36,010 nt of DNA from an uncultured Porphyromonadaceae bacterium (GTDB lineage: Bacteria; Bacteroidota; Bacteroidia; Bacteroidales; UBA11471), in NCBI GenBank assembly GCA_900547555.1, contig URHG01000024.1:1-36010 (forward strand), read 5' to 3'. Below the pieces are notes generated by a model, which saw nothing but the letters and a program-made list of their open reading frames with translations, had not been told where the DNA came from and searched no databases. A program made the translations under genes and the position numbers. Shown piece by piece: positions 7,614 through 13,233 of the stretch (positions are counted from its first letter, which is position 1; each line of letters starts with the position of its first letter).

Positions 7614-7931
7614 TTATTTGTAATGGTTACTAATGTCCAACAAACGGCAGACAGTAACTATTTGTTCGTTCATTACGTCTCTTACGGTAAATTCAAGACG
7701 GTATTGCCGATTTATCCTTACCGAAGATATGCCTTTTTTGTCTCCTTTCAACATTTCATAATTAAGCGCATTGTTTCGGAATAAATCAGTAACGGCATTT
7801 GCAGAAGAAAGCAGAAAAACCGTTTTTTGGTAGCCTCTTATCACTTCGGGTTGGTAGCGATGTTTTTTATCGTTCGTTTTCCCGTCGGTATAAAGTTCAT
7901 GTAAGTAGTCCTTATCAAATTCGATAATCAT
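7614..7931 (-). CDS. higB: HigB-type toxin (RelE superfamily mRNA interferase)
   Basis: A 105-aa RelE/HigB-superfamily protein. Typical features are the helix VIRGYQKTVFLLSSA, the segment LNYEMLKGDKKGISSVRINRQYRLEF (the RelE core strand with the basic catalytic residues), and the C-terminal strand QIVTVCRLLDISNHYK. The family cleaves mRNA on the ribosome when not bound by HigA. It is the first gene of the higBA pair and is driven by a well-matched promoter at 7951-7982. The RelE fold is certain enough; the exact cleavage preference is not visible. Confidence 0.87.
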   Translation of the reverse strand: MIIEFDKDYLHELYTDGKTNDKKHRYQPEVIRGYQKTVFLLSSANAVTDLFRNNALNYEMLKGDKKGISSVRINRQYRLEFTVRDVMNEQIVTVCRLLDISNHYK

Positions 7932-7950
7932 ATTTTCCTGTTTCTGTATG

Positions 7951-7982
7951 CAAAGTTATGTTTTTTATTTGATATTCGCAAA
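7951..7982 (-). promoter_or_regulatory. higBA promoter
   Basis: On the minus strand TTTG (7979-7982), 20-bp spacer, TAACTTTG (7951-7958): a full match to the Bacteroides -33/-7 pattern. Transcription should start near 7944, 13 nt before the HigB ATG at 7931. HigA autorepression here is inference from the family. Confidence 0.75.
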
Positions 7983-8117
7983 TTGTCGAACATTTATTTG
8001 CATTCCTATTTTTGTTTTATTTTCGACCCATTGTCCGCATACACTCAAATATTCTTTTGTCTTAATAAACCTGATTAGATTACATCACTTATTTGTACGG
8101 GGCTACCTCTTTTGTAT

Positions 8118-8378
8118 TCATACGCTTTCTATTTCGGGGTTTAGTTTTATTTCCGTGCCGCATTTAGGGCAATGGATAACACCTTCTTTCGGGGCGGAGA
8201 ACAATTCCGACACCTCAACACCCAACGCGGCGGCGATTTTGCTTAGTGTATCAAATGTTGGATTACCATTTTCTCCCAATGCTCGGCTAAGGCTTGTTTG
8301 AGGTGTTCCTATTTGTTCTGCTAAGCTGCTTATGGTTATACCTTTCTCTTTTAGAATATCCTTGATTCTTGATTCCAT
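8118..8378 (-). CDS. CI-like phage repressor (XRE family HTH)
   Basis: An 86-aa single-domain repressor. The HTH spans about residues 8-58: KEKGITISSLAEQIGTPQTSLSRAL with recognition helix around TPQTSLSRA, then TFDTLSKIAAALGVEVSELF. The tail (residues 68-80) carries CPKCG, one half of a zinc-ribbon-like knuckle, which may help dimerise it since no C-terminal oligomerisation domain is present. It lacks an S24 protease domain, so it would not self-cleave in an SOS response like lambda CI. It is divergently transcribed from the early operon, with repeated operator-like sequences between them (8383-8543), which is the layout of a lysis-lysogeny switch. Confidence 0.85.
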   Translation of the reverse strand: MESRIKDILKEKGITISSLAEQIGTPQTSLSRALGENGNPTFDTLSKIAAALGVEVSELFSAPKEGVIHCPKCGTEIKLNPEIESV

Positions 8379-8404
8379 TTGTATATATCTTTTAAGTTAT
8401 AGGA

Positions 8405-8412
8405 CAAAGATA
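8405..8412 (-). promoter_or_regulatory. -7 box of the repressor promoter
   Basis: The minus strand reads TATCTTTG, 27 nt before the repressor ATG at 8378. A TTTG at 8427-8430 is too close (14 bp) for a standard -33 element, so the promoter may be weak or activated. Operator O1 covers its start site. Confidence 0.55.
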
Positions 8413-8484
8413 TATCATTTATGCCCCAAAAGATATAAACAAAAGTTAAATATAGCTTGTGTGATATATTTTTATGTTTTTTAA

Positions 8485-8516
8485 TTTGTATGTATATATC
8501 TTTTATGCTATATTTG
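8485..8516 (+). promoter_or_regulatory. Rightward early promoter
   Basis: TTTG (8485-8488), 20-bp spacer, TATATTTG (8509-8516): an exact -33/-7 match. Operator O3 occupies the spacer. The start site near 8523 fixes the first early gene's start at 8550 and excludes an upstream in-frame start at 8457. Confidence 0.8.
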
Positions 8517-8549
8517 CATCAAGAAAAGAACATAAAAGATATAAACACA

Positions 8550-8786
8550 ATGAAAAGTCTCGAAGTAAAAGCCGCCGAATATGTTTACGCTTCAATCGCC
8601 GAAGGGTATTTCAGCAAAGAGGTAAAGAACGGAAACGAAGTGATCTTTGTAAGCGGACAATACGACAAGTACGACAATGAGGTAGTCGTCGACGAGGCTT
8701 ATTTTCTGAACCTCGAAACAGAAGAAAGTATCGATCTCGATACCTGCATGATCGAGGAATATTTGAACGATGTTTTGACCTCATAA
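8550..8786 (+). CDS. Small acidic early protein, unknown function
   Basis: A 78-aa protein, the first gene of the rightward early operon. It is rich in Glu, Asp, Tyr and Val (KNGNEVIFVSGQYDKYDNEVVVDEAYF) and looks like a single small beta-alpha domain. I do not recognise the family. Its acidity and position right after the early promoter resemble small phage proteins that inhibit or mimic DNA-binding host proteins, but that is only positional inference. The ATG at 8550 is used because the transcript begins near 8523. Confidence 0.65.
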   Translation: MKSLEVKAAEYVYASIAEGYFSKEVKNGNEVIFVSGQYDKYDNEVVVDEAYFLNLETEESIDLDTCMIEEYLNDVLTS

Positions 8787-8811
8787 CAAAGGACTTTAAA
8801 ATATAGACGAT

Positions 8812-9141
8812 ATGGAAACAACAAAGAATGAAAACAACGCCTTGCGAATGATTATGACAATGGCATGGCAATTCGTAAAAAGAAACGGCTACAACCTCTC
8901 GAAAGCGTTAAAATGCGCGTGGGCAAATTACCGCCTCCAACAGACGATGAAGATTCGGATCGTCCGTTTCCATTTCCGCAAGGTAGACGGGACGATAAGA
9001 GAAGCGTTCGGGACATTACAGGATTCTATCGTACCGGCCTCAAAAGAAGGTACAAGAACTCGTAAAAGTAGCGATGAAGTGCAAGTGTACTTCGATACGG
9101 AGAAAAGCGAATATAGGAGCCATTTAAAATGGCTAATTTGA
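8812..9141 (+). CDS. Conserved small phage protein (possibly DUF2693-like)
   Basis: A 109-aa basic protein. An N-terminal helical part (1-44) precedes a domain with the pattern MKIRIVRFHFRKVDGTIREAFGTL ... VQVYFDTEKSEYRSHLKWLI. This 'R-K-V-D-G-T-I-R-E-A-x-G-T' plus 'Y-F-D-x-E-x-x-x-x-R-S' pair is like small SH3-like proteins (DUF2693) that I know from Bacteroidetes mobile elements; the assignment is from memory of the pattern. Function is unknown. It is 25 nt downstream of the previous gene and probably in the same early transcript. Confidence 0.6.
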   Translation: METTKNENNALRMIMTMAWQFVKRNGYNLSKALKCAWANYRLQQTMKIRIVRFHFRKVDGTIREAFGTLQDSIVPASKEGTRTRKSSDEVQVYFDTEKSEYRSHLKWLI

Positions 9142-9154
9142 TAAGTATTGCGTA

Positions 9155-9213
9155 ACCACCACTAAACACATAGATAACAATCAAAACTGAAAAAGGGGAG
9201 TAGGCGAAAGCCC
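9155..9213. repeat. Leader repeat, copy A
   Basis: This segment begins CCACCACTAAACACATAG and continues through AAAACTGAAAAAGGGG to GGCGAAAGCC. It closely resembles copy B at 9598-9656 in sequence and order. The hairpin at its end is only 3-4 bp, so it has lost, or never had, the terminator function of copy B. It lies in the gap before the gene at 9233. Confidence 0.55.
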
Positions 9214-9232
9214 TGCACAATATAAAAATATT

Positions 9233-9595
9233 ATGGAGATCTCAAATTTCAACCAAGTAAACGAATTATATAAAGAAGGCTTAAACCTCTGTAATGGCTG
9301 CATATATGAATTTTGTTCATCATGCACAGAAAAGAGGCTAAAAGTATGTAATTTGCAATACATCAAAATGACCAAACCAAAAACGAAAAGCACGATGATA
9401 AATGAAGGCGATTTAATAACATTCAAAACAAACAGCTTTCAAAATTCCAAGATATACACAGGTATTGTAGAATACAAAGAACATTTGGGGCTTGTGGTTT
9501 TCGCCGACGGTATACAACATGAACTAAGGAAGATTCTAAATATAAGAACGGTTAATACATCAAAAAGCCAAAACGAAGCGGATCAATTATTTTAG
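9233..9595 (+). CDS. Hypothetical early protein with N-terminal cysteine cluster
   Basis: A 120-aa protein. Residues 20-45 hold five cysteines (C20, C23, C28, C31, C40 in LCNGCIYEFCSSCTEKRLKVC), a possible zinc-binding knuckle. Residues 58-105 form a small beta domain (GDLITFKTNSF ... GIVEYKEHLGLVVFADG) that resembles SH3-like/YopX-like small phage domains, though I cannot confirm the family. AT-rich. It is framed by the two leader repeats (9155-9213 and 9598-9656) and ends at the terminator at 9635-9666. Confidence 0.6.
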   Translation: MEISNFNQVNELYKEGLNLCNGCIYEFCSSCTEKRLKVCNLQYIKMTKPKTKSTMINEGDLITFKTNSFQNSKIYTGIVEYKEHLGLVVFADGIQHELRKILNIRTVNTSKSQNEADQLF

Positions 9596-9597
9596 AA

Positions 9598-9656
9598 GCC
9601 ACCACTTAACACACAATACCAAAAACCGGAAAAAGGGGCAACGGGCGAAAGCCCGC
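9598..9656. repeat. Leader repeat, copy B
   Basis: Second copy of the segment at 9155-9213, here beginning CCACCACTTAACACACAA and running through AAAACCGGAAAAAGGGG to GGGCGAAAGCCC. In this copy the end folds into a strong GC hairpin followed by six T residues (see the terminator at 9635-9666). Confidence 0.55.
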
Positions 9657-9666
9657 CCCCTTTTTT
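9635..9666 (+). terminator. Intrinsic terminator inside the early operon
   Basis: GGGGC (9635-9639) pairs with GCCCC (9655-9659), and GGGC pairs with GCCC around a GAAA tetraloop (9647-9650), with a 3-nt AAC bulge on the left arm. Six T follow (9661-9666). Genes continue on the same strand 28 nt later with no promoter seen. Confidence 0.8.
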
Positions 9667-9693
9667 AAACAGAATCAAAACAATTTTATAATT

Positions 9694-10173
9694 ATGGATT
9701 TAGACGAAAAACGAACTATCGAAACGACCCGGGGTATTTTGGAATATGCCCGAGACTGGGACTGCGACGGAGCTGTAAGAATGTTTAATGCCCAGACAAT
9801 AAACAGGTATAAAGAAATAAGAAGCCAACACCCCGATGTGGACGATTACGGCGTATGGTTTGCATTTTCAAATGAGCAATTTGAAAAAGGAAGGAAACAC
9901 GCCATTGAGATAGGGAAATTATCACCGGACGATAAAATAACTCGACATCTCCACCTCAACTTATTTGGCACAAAAGAATCCATCGCCTCATTTTATGGAT
10001 TTTATGAAAAGAGGGACGAGCAAATATCGAAAGAGTGCGATCCGCAAGAAGTATATTTTTACGAATATAATAACCATGAATGTATGATCTCATGGAACGG
10101 TGATAGAGACGCTATCTCTATAATAGAACACTATTGGGGAAAAGATGTCGCAGAAAGAATAAAAAGAATATAG
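9694..10173 (+). CDS. Hypothetical early phage protein
   Basis: A 159-aa soluble protein with no signal or membrane segment. It is Asp/Glu/Tyr-rich, with a helical N-terminus (RTIETTRGILEYARDWD), a central YGVWFAFSNEQFEKGRKHAIEIGKL segment and a C-terminal VYFYEYNNHECMISWNGDRDAI part. I recall similar proteins as uncharacterised ORFs on Bacteroidales mobile elements but know no function. It follows a strong terminator without a visible promoter, so it would need readthrough. Confidence 0.6.
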   Translation: MDLDEKRTIETTRGILEYARDWDCDGAVRMFNAQTINRYKEIRSQHPDVDDYGVWFAFSNEQFEKGRKHAIEIGKLSPDDKITRHLHLNLFGTKESIASFYGFYEKRDEQISKECDPQEVYFYEYNNHECMISWNGDRDAISIIEHYWGKDVAERIKRI

Positions 10174-10186
10174 CAATTAATCAACT

Positions 10187-10522
10187 ATGAACACATACCA
10201 CAAATTTGTGCCGAATGTATTTTTGGCGAAGTGTGAAGAAAAGCACGAAAAAGGAGATGAGATCCTCGTAACGACCAAGTACGGGAAAGAGAATGAATGT
10301 ATCGTTTTCAATCTCATTTTTGAACGGGACGGATTCTATTATTATTCAATAGTCCGGGCAGACGGTTTCAACGTACAGGAATGGGCGCGACGTAAAGCGG
10401 AACGCCGCCTTTTTCATACCCGAAAAGCGCATACAAGAACACTTCCCGGCCGCATACCAGCAGCCGGGATTTTTATTCCTATAAAAACCAATATACAATG
10501 GATCAAATTTTTAAAGCAATAA
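10187..10522 (+). pseudogene. Truncated DUF3560-like protein
   Basis: The first ~70 residues (PNVFLAKCEEKHEKGDEILVTTKYGKENECIVFN ... YYSIVRADGFNVQEWARRKAERR) look like the beginning of DUF3560-type proteins of Bacteroidetes mobile elements, which normally continue for well over 100 residues with a Lys/Glu-rich helical part. Here that part is missing: the frame runs into an intrinsic terminator (10445-10474) and ends with an unrelated GRIPAAGIFIPIKTNI tail that overlaps the next gene. I read it as a 3'-truncated remnant, though a short N-terminal product could still be made. The family call is from memory. Confidence 0.5.
10445..10474 (+). terminator. Intrinsic terminator within the truncated ORF
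   Basis: CCCGGC (10445-10450) and GCCGGG (10463-10468) form a 6-bp GC stem with a 12-nt loop, followed by ATTTTTA (10469-10475). It lies inside the open frame of 10187-10522, which argues that this frame's tail is not natural coding sequence. Confidence 0.65.
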
Positions 10523-10782
10523 TCACTATCGGCAACAGCTTGGTCGTATCGTTCATTATTTGGTATATCCCATACAAGCTAAGGCGTATGGAAGACAAAT
10601 TAGAAGAAATCAACAAAAGGACAAAACTTGCCAATATCAAAATCGACATCACCTATTACGAGAGCCTTGTCCGCCTCGAACAATCTTTGATTGAGCAGGA
10701 AAAATACGAAGAAGCAAACCAGATACACAAGCAAATACAATCATTCCTAAAAGAAACCAACGATGCAAAACAAAACCCGTGA
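10498..10782 (+). CDS. Membrane-anchored coiled-coil small protein
   Basis: A 94-aa protein with one N-terminal membrane segment (about residues 9-25, ITIGNSLVVSFIIWYIPY) followed by a charged helical region (RRMEDKLEEINKR ... LVRLEQSLIEQEKYEEANQIHKQIQSFL) that should form a coiled coil. Function unknown; small membrane proteins in early phage operons often act in superinfection exclusion, but nothing here proves that. Its start overlaps the tail of the truncated ORF, and its end overlaps the next tiny gene. Confidence 0.6.
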   Translation: MDQIFKAIITIGNSLVVSFIIWYIPYKLRRMEDKLEEINKRTKLANIKIDITYYESLVRLEQSLIEQEKYEEANQIHKQIQSFLKETNDAKQNP

Positions 10783-10915
10783 ACAAATACAGAGGCTTCA
10801 ATACCAAATCGATACCCTCACCCTCCGTTACCCCGGCATCGCCGAAACCCTGTTTCCCCGCCTCCTCGCCGACCGTCGACGAAAAATTCTAAAACTCAAA
10901 AGTTTATCAAAGTAA
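10763..10915 (+). CDS. Tiny 50-aa basic protein
   Basis: An open frame of 50 codons starting at the ATG at 10763, overlapping the previous gene by 20 nt in a different frame. It reads MQNKTREQIQRLQYQIDTL, then LRYPGIAETLFPRLLADRRR and a Lys-rich end. The first 20 residues make an amphipathic, likely coiled-coil helix and the last 18 are strongly basic. The tight overlap and sensible composition support it as real. It could bind nucleic acid. Function unknown. Confidence 0.5.
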   Translation: MQNKTREQIQRLQYQIDTLTLRYPGIAETLFPRLLADRRRKILKLKSLSK

Positions 10916-10955
10916 TAAACAAAGAGGTAATGAATATAAGTATATTTCAAAATAT

Positions 10956-10987
10956 ATTGCTTTATCTATGAAATTTCCCTATATTTG
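10956..10987 (+). promoter_or_regulatory. Promoter of the DNA-modification operon leader
   Basis: ATTG (10956-10959) as a near-consensus -33 box, 20-bp spacer, TATATTTG (10980-10987). Transcription should start near 10994-10996, at the first base of a stable hairpin. Confidence 0.65.
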
Positions 10988-10993
10988 CCATAT

Positions 10994-11093
10994 AGATACG
11001 CGATAATGCGTATTTGAAACAAAAATAAAAGCGCATTTGCGCAACATTCATTTCAAAGCCTTATCCGGGTTATTTCCCGGGTAGGGCTTTTTG
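10994..11093 (+). ncRNA. Structured leader RNA ending in an intrinsic terminator
   Basis: The predicted transcript opens with a 6-bp hairpin (ATACGC 10996-11001 / GCGTAT 11008-11013, loop GATAAT). A second hairpin GCGC-ATTT-GCGC follows at 11031-11042, then the terminator at 11055-11092. No open frame fits inside. It could be an independent ~100-nt small RNA, an attenuator, or a cis-acting antitermination element for the operon beginning at 11118. It does not show the short C-rich loop / A-rich tail pattern of a preQ1 riboswitch that I would expect for queuosine genes. Confidence 0.55.
11055..11092 (+). terminator. Leader terminator before the modification operon
   Basis: A continuous 15-bp stem (11055-11069 with 11076-11090, including two G-U pairs), hexaloop TTATTT, ending in a TTTTT tract at 11088-11092. 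It lies between the promoter and the first ATG at 11118. Confidence 0.85.
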
Positions 11094-11117
11094 TATTTAA
11101 TTTTTAATTGTGTTTTT

Positions 11118-11663
11118 ATGGTAAAGAAAGTAAGTATTCCATTATCTGCCCTATTTACCAATGTGGGACAGATTGAAGGCCTTCCGCCTAATCCACGTCT
11201 TATCAAAGACGAGAAATTCGAGGCCTTGAAAAAGAGTTTGACCGATGATCCGGAGATGCTCGATCTTCGGGAATTGATCGTCTATCCGAACCCGGACGAG
11301 GAAGGGACGTATGTCGTCATCGGCGGAAACATGCGTTACAATGCGGCAAAAGAACTCGGCCTATCCGAATTGCCTTGTAAGATTCTGGCCGAAGACACGC
11401 CGGTAGAGAAGATGCGCTCATTCATTATCAAGGATAACATCGCCTACGGTGAATGGGATATGGATTTATTGGCCGATGACTGGGACACGAAGGAACTGTC
11501 CGATTGGGGTATGGACTTGCAGCCCTATTTAGAAGACATGGATATTGATGAATTTTTTGGGGAGGAAACAGAGCAACAGAAGGAGAAAAAAGCTGTCTAT
11601 TGCCCTCATTGTGGAAAGAATATCAATGAGCCTCCGACAGAAGAAAAGGGGGTGGAGCAATGA
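11118..11663 (+). CDS. ParB-like nuclease/Srx-domain protein with C-terminal zinc ribbon
   Basis: A 181-aa protein. Residues 5-90 form a ParB/sulfiredoxin-type domain: N25-P26-R27, the helix FEALKKSLTD, LRELIVYP, and the box GGNMRYNAAKELG (69-81), the ParB-like nucleotide/DNA site. A linker with an acidic DMDLLADDWDTKELSDWGMDL segment follows; this last part is typical of phage ParB-like proteins next to DNA-modification enzymes. The C-terminus has CPHCGKN (162-168), one zinc knuckle. I start at the ATG at 11118; an upstream in-frame start at 11091 lies in the terminator. It overlaps the next gene by ATGA, so it belongs to the modification operon. Its role there is unknown. Confidence 0.8.
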   Translation: MVKKVSIPLSALFTNVGQIEGLPPNPRLIKDEKFEALKKSLTDDPEMLDLRELIVYPNPDEEGTYVVIGGNMRYNAAKELGLSELPCKILAEDTPVEKMRSFIIKDNIAYGEWDMDLLADDWDTKELSDWGMDLQPYLEDMDIDEFFGEETEQQKEKKAVYCPHCGKNINEPPTEEKGVEQ

Positions 11664-11989
11664 AAAGAGAAGTCATTACCCATAATGCAGTGGAAGGTTT
11701 CCACCAGTATCCGAACGCTCCGGAATATTGTTCCTATCTATCGGACAGGCATCGGCACATCTTTGAAGTCCGTTGCCGGTTTGAAGTATCTAACGATGAC
11801 AGAGAAATAGAAATCAACCGAATGCAACAGGAAATTTCTCGGTACTTTCATTCGAGGTACGGAACACCTTGTGAGTTCGGCGGTCGTTCGTGCGAGCATA
11901 TCGCCGGAGAGTTATTGAAAGAGTACTCGTCGATGACGTCGGCGGAAGTATTGGAGGACGGTTATGGAGGCGCTTCACTTACCCGATAA
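11660..11989 (+). CDS. QueD-like T-fold paralog without the catalytic Asp-His
   Basis: A 109-aa protein that aligns by motif with the QueD encoded at 12898. The presumed zinc triad is kept: H15, H31 and H33 (RHRHIFEV), compared with H14, H28 and H30 in QueD. C24 is present, and E79 in SCEHIAGEL matches E79 of the PTAENIARW motif. The QueD catalytic Asp-His (D64-H65) is absent; the region reads SRYGTPCEFGG. So it probably binds a pterin-like or deazaguanine substrate but does a different reaction. Phage proteins of this type occur beside DpdA. A CDG decarboxylase (the activity proposed for DpdL) is an attractive guess. It overlaps the genes on both sides. Confidence 0.65.
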   Translation: MKREVITHNAVEGFHQYPNAPEYCSYLSDRHRHIFEVRCRFEVSNDDREIEINRMQQEISRYFHSRYGTPCEFGGRSCEHIAGELLKEYSSMTSAEVLEDGYGGASLTR

Positions 11990-12884
11990 TATCAAAGTAC
12001 ATTTTGCCGGTTGCGAGGTTCAAAATCAATTTGTCGGGGTTAAAGAACTGGGTGTACAGTACGGACTTTATACTGCTTTTCCGTTTGTTGAACGCATGGT
12101 GTTCGGTAAGTCGTCGAAATCTCCTATAATGCCGTTATCGTGGCAGAAAGACGACGTATTCAAGAAAATACCGACTTACATCATGGAAAACGAAAAACAT
12201 GTCATTCAGGATAGCGGCCTCTTTACATTGATGTTCGGTTCTCAGAAAGGAAAGAAAGACGAATCGTTGATGATTCGCTGGTATGATGCCCTTATTCGTT
12301 TTACTCAGGAAAATGCTCCGGGAGTAACGTGTGTAGAGGTGGATTGTCAAAAAGTGCTTGGCGTCTCAAAGGCATGGGAGTTCCGGGAGCGCATGAAAAG
12401 CGATTTGCCGAATAATAGAATCATTAACGTGTTCCATTTGGAAGACGGGCGAAAAGGTCTCGACCGTCTTATCGAGTTTTCCGATTATTTGGCGATCAGT
12501 GTTCCCGAGCTTCGCCATGCAAGAAAGGCCGGAGGTACGGTTGAGTTGGCGAAATATATTAAAAATCGTAAACCGTCGATTGATATTCACCTGCTCGGCT
12601 GTACGGAACACAAGCTGTTACGACCGTGCCGTTTTTGTACGAGCGCGGATAGTACTACCTATATAGCCGGGAAGCGATATGGTTTTATCAAAAATCGACA
12701 TATCAGTAGGATAAAAACCCGGGAGATACAGCGTCTCGTAGGTCTTGAACACTGGGAACGGATTCGGGCATATAATAACGAGACGAATACCAATTTCCTC
12801 TGTCTTTCCATTGAAATGTTGAAACGAGAATATGAAAAGAGTTGTGGAAACCAAGATTATAAACGATATGAGACAAACCTATAA
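11964..12884 (+). CDS. dpdA: DpdA-like guanine transglycosylase (phage DNA modification)
   Basis: A 306-aa protein related to tRNA-guanine transglycosylases. Recognisable blocks are QDSGLFTLMFG (82-92, the TGT DSGG-like motif with D83), VEVDCQ (125-129), YLAISVPEL (175-183), IHLLGC (208-213) and FCTSADSTTY (224-233, with D229 as candidate nucleophile). C222 and C225 may bind zinc with C213. It is much shorter than bacterial Tgt (about 370 aa) and its order of motifs fits phage DpdA enzymes, which swap guanine in DNA for 7-deazaguanine bases. Its place among folE, queD and queE strongly supports the DNA-modification role. Subfamily is not assigned. A tRNA substrate is the alternative. Confidence 0.8.
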   Translation: MEALHLPDNIKVHFAGCEVQNQFVGVKELGVQYGLYTAFPFVERMVFGKSSKSPIMPLSWQKDDVFKKIPTYIMENEKHVIQDSGLFTLMFGSQKGKKDESLMIRWYDALIRFTQENAPGVTCVEVDCQKVLGVSKAWEFRERMKSDLPNNRIINVFHLEDGRKGLDRLIEFSDYLAISVPELRHARKAGGTVELAKYIKNRKPSIDIHLLGCTEHKLLRPCRFCTSADSTTYIAGKRYGFIKNRHISRIKTREIQRLVGLEHWERIRAYNNETNTNFLCLSIEMLKREYEKSCGNQDYKRYETNL

Positions 12885-12897
12885 AAACGATTAAACG

Positions 12898-13230
12898 ATG
12901 TATTATGTATCAAAACGAATGGAGATAGCGGGCAGCCATAGGCTGAACCTATCGTATGAAAGCAAATGCGAAAATCTGCATGGGCATAATTGGGTGGTAA
13001 CGGTATATTGCCGTTCGGAATCCTTAAACAAGGACGGTATGGTTTGTGATTTCAAACATATCAAAGACCAAATACACGGATATCTCGATCACGGTAATTT
13101 CAATGAGTTATTGTCTTTCAATCCGACGGCGGAAAATATAGCACGGTGGATCTATGAACAAATTCCAGAGTGTTACAAGGTTGAGGTACAGGAGTCGGTT
13201 GGAAATGTAGCCGTTTATGAGGAGGATTGA
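12898..13230 (+). CDS. queD: QueD, 6-carboxy-tetrahydropterin synthase
   Basis: A 110-aa T-fold enzyme that turns dihydroneopterin triphosphate into 6-carboxy-5,6,7,8-tetrahydropterin. Zinc ligands are H14 (AGSHRL), H28 and H30 (LHGHNW), the catalytic Cys is C24 (SKCENLHGH), the Asp-His pair is D64-H65 (LDHGNFN), and the substrate-binding motifs are PTAEN (76-80) and E99. All active-site residues are present, so it should be functional. It is slightly shorter than bacterial QueD (about 120 aa). It follows dpdA by 13 nt and precedes queE by 3 nt, a tight operon. Confidence 0.94.
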   Translation: MYYVSKRMEIAGSHRLNLSYESKCENLHGHNWVVTVYCRSESLNKDGMVCDFKHIKDQIHGYLDHGNFNELLSFNPTAENIARWIYEQIPECYKVEVQESVGNVAVYEED

Positions 13231-13233
13231 AAG

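Larger units (their letters stand above)
8383..8543. promoter_or_regulatory. Four-site operator array of the lysogeny switch
   Basis: The motif TATATCTTTT occurs four times: O1 ATATATCTTTTA (8383-8394, plus), O2 (8428-8437, minus; plus strand AAAAGATATA), O3 ATATATCTTTTA (8494-8505, plus) and O4 (8533-8543, minus; TAAAAGATATA). They form two inverted pairs, one on each divergent promoter. O3 lies between the -33 and -7 boxes of the rightward promoter, O4 between its start site and the first ATG, and O1 at the start site of the repressor transcript. The repressor at 8118-8378 is the natural binder. Confidence 0.7.

Noticed and set aside
10988..11117. preQ1 riboswitch before the 7-deazaguanine genes
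   Set aside because: The leader is structured, but I do not see the short preQ1-I stem with C-rich loop and A-rich tail. The hairpins fit a terminator-type leader instead.
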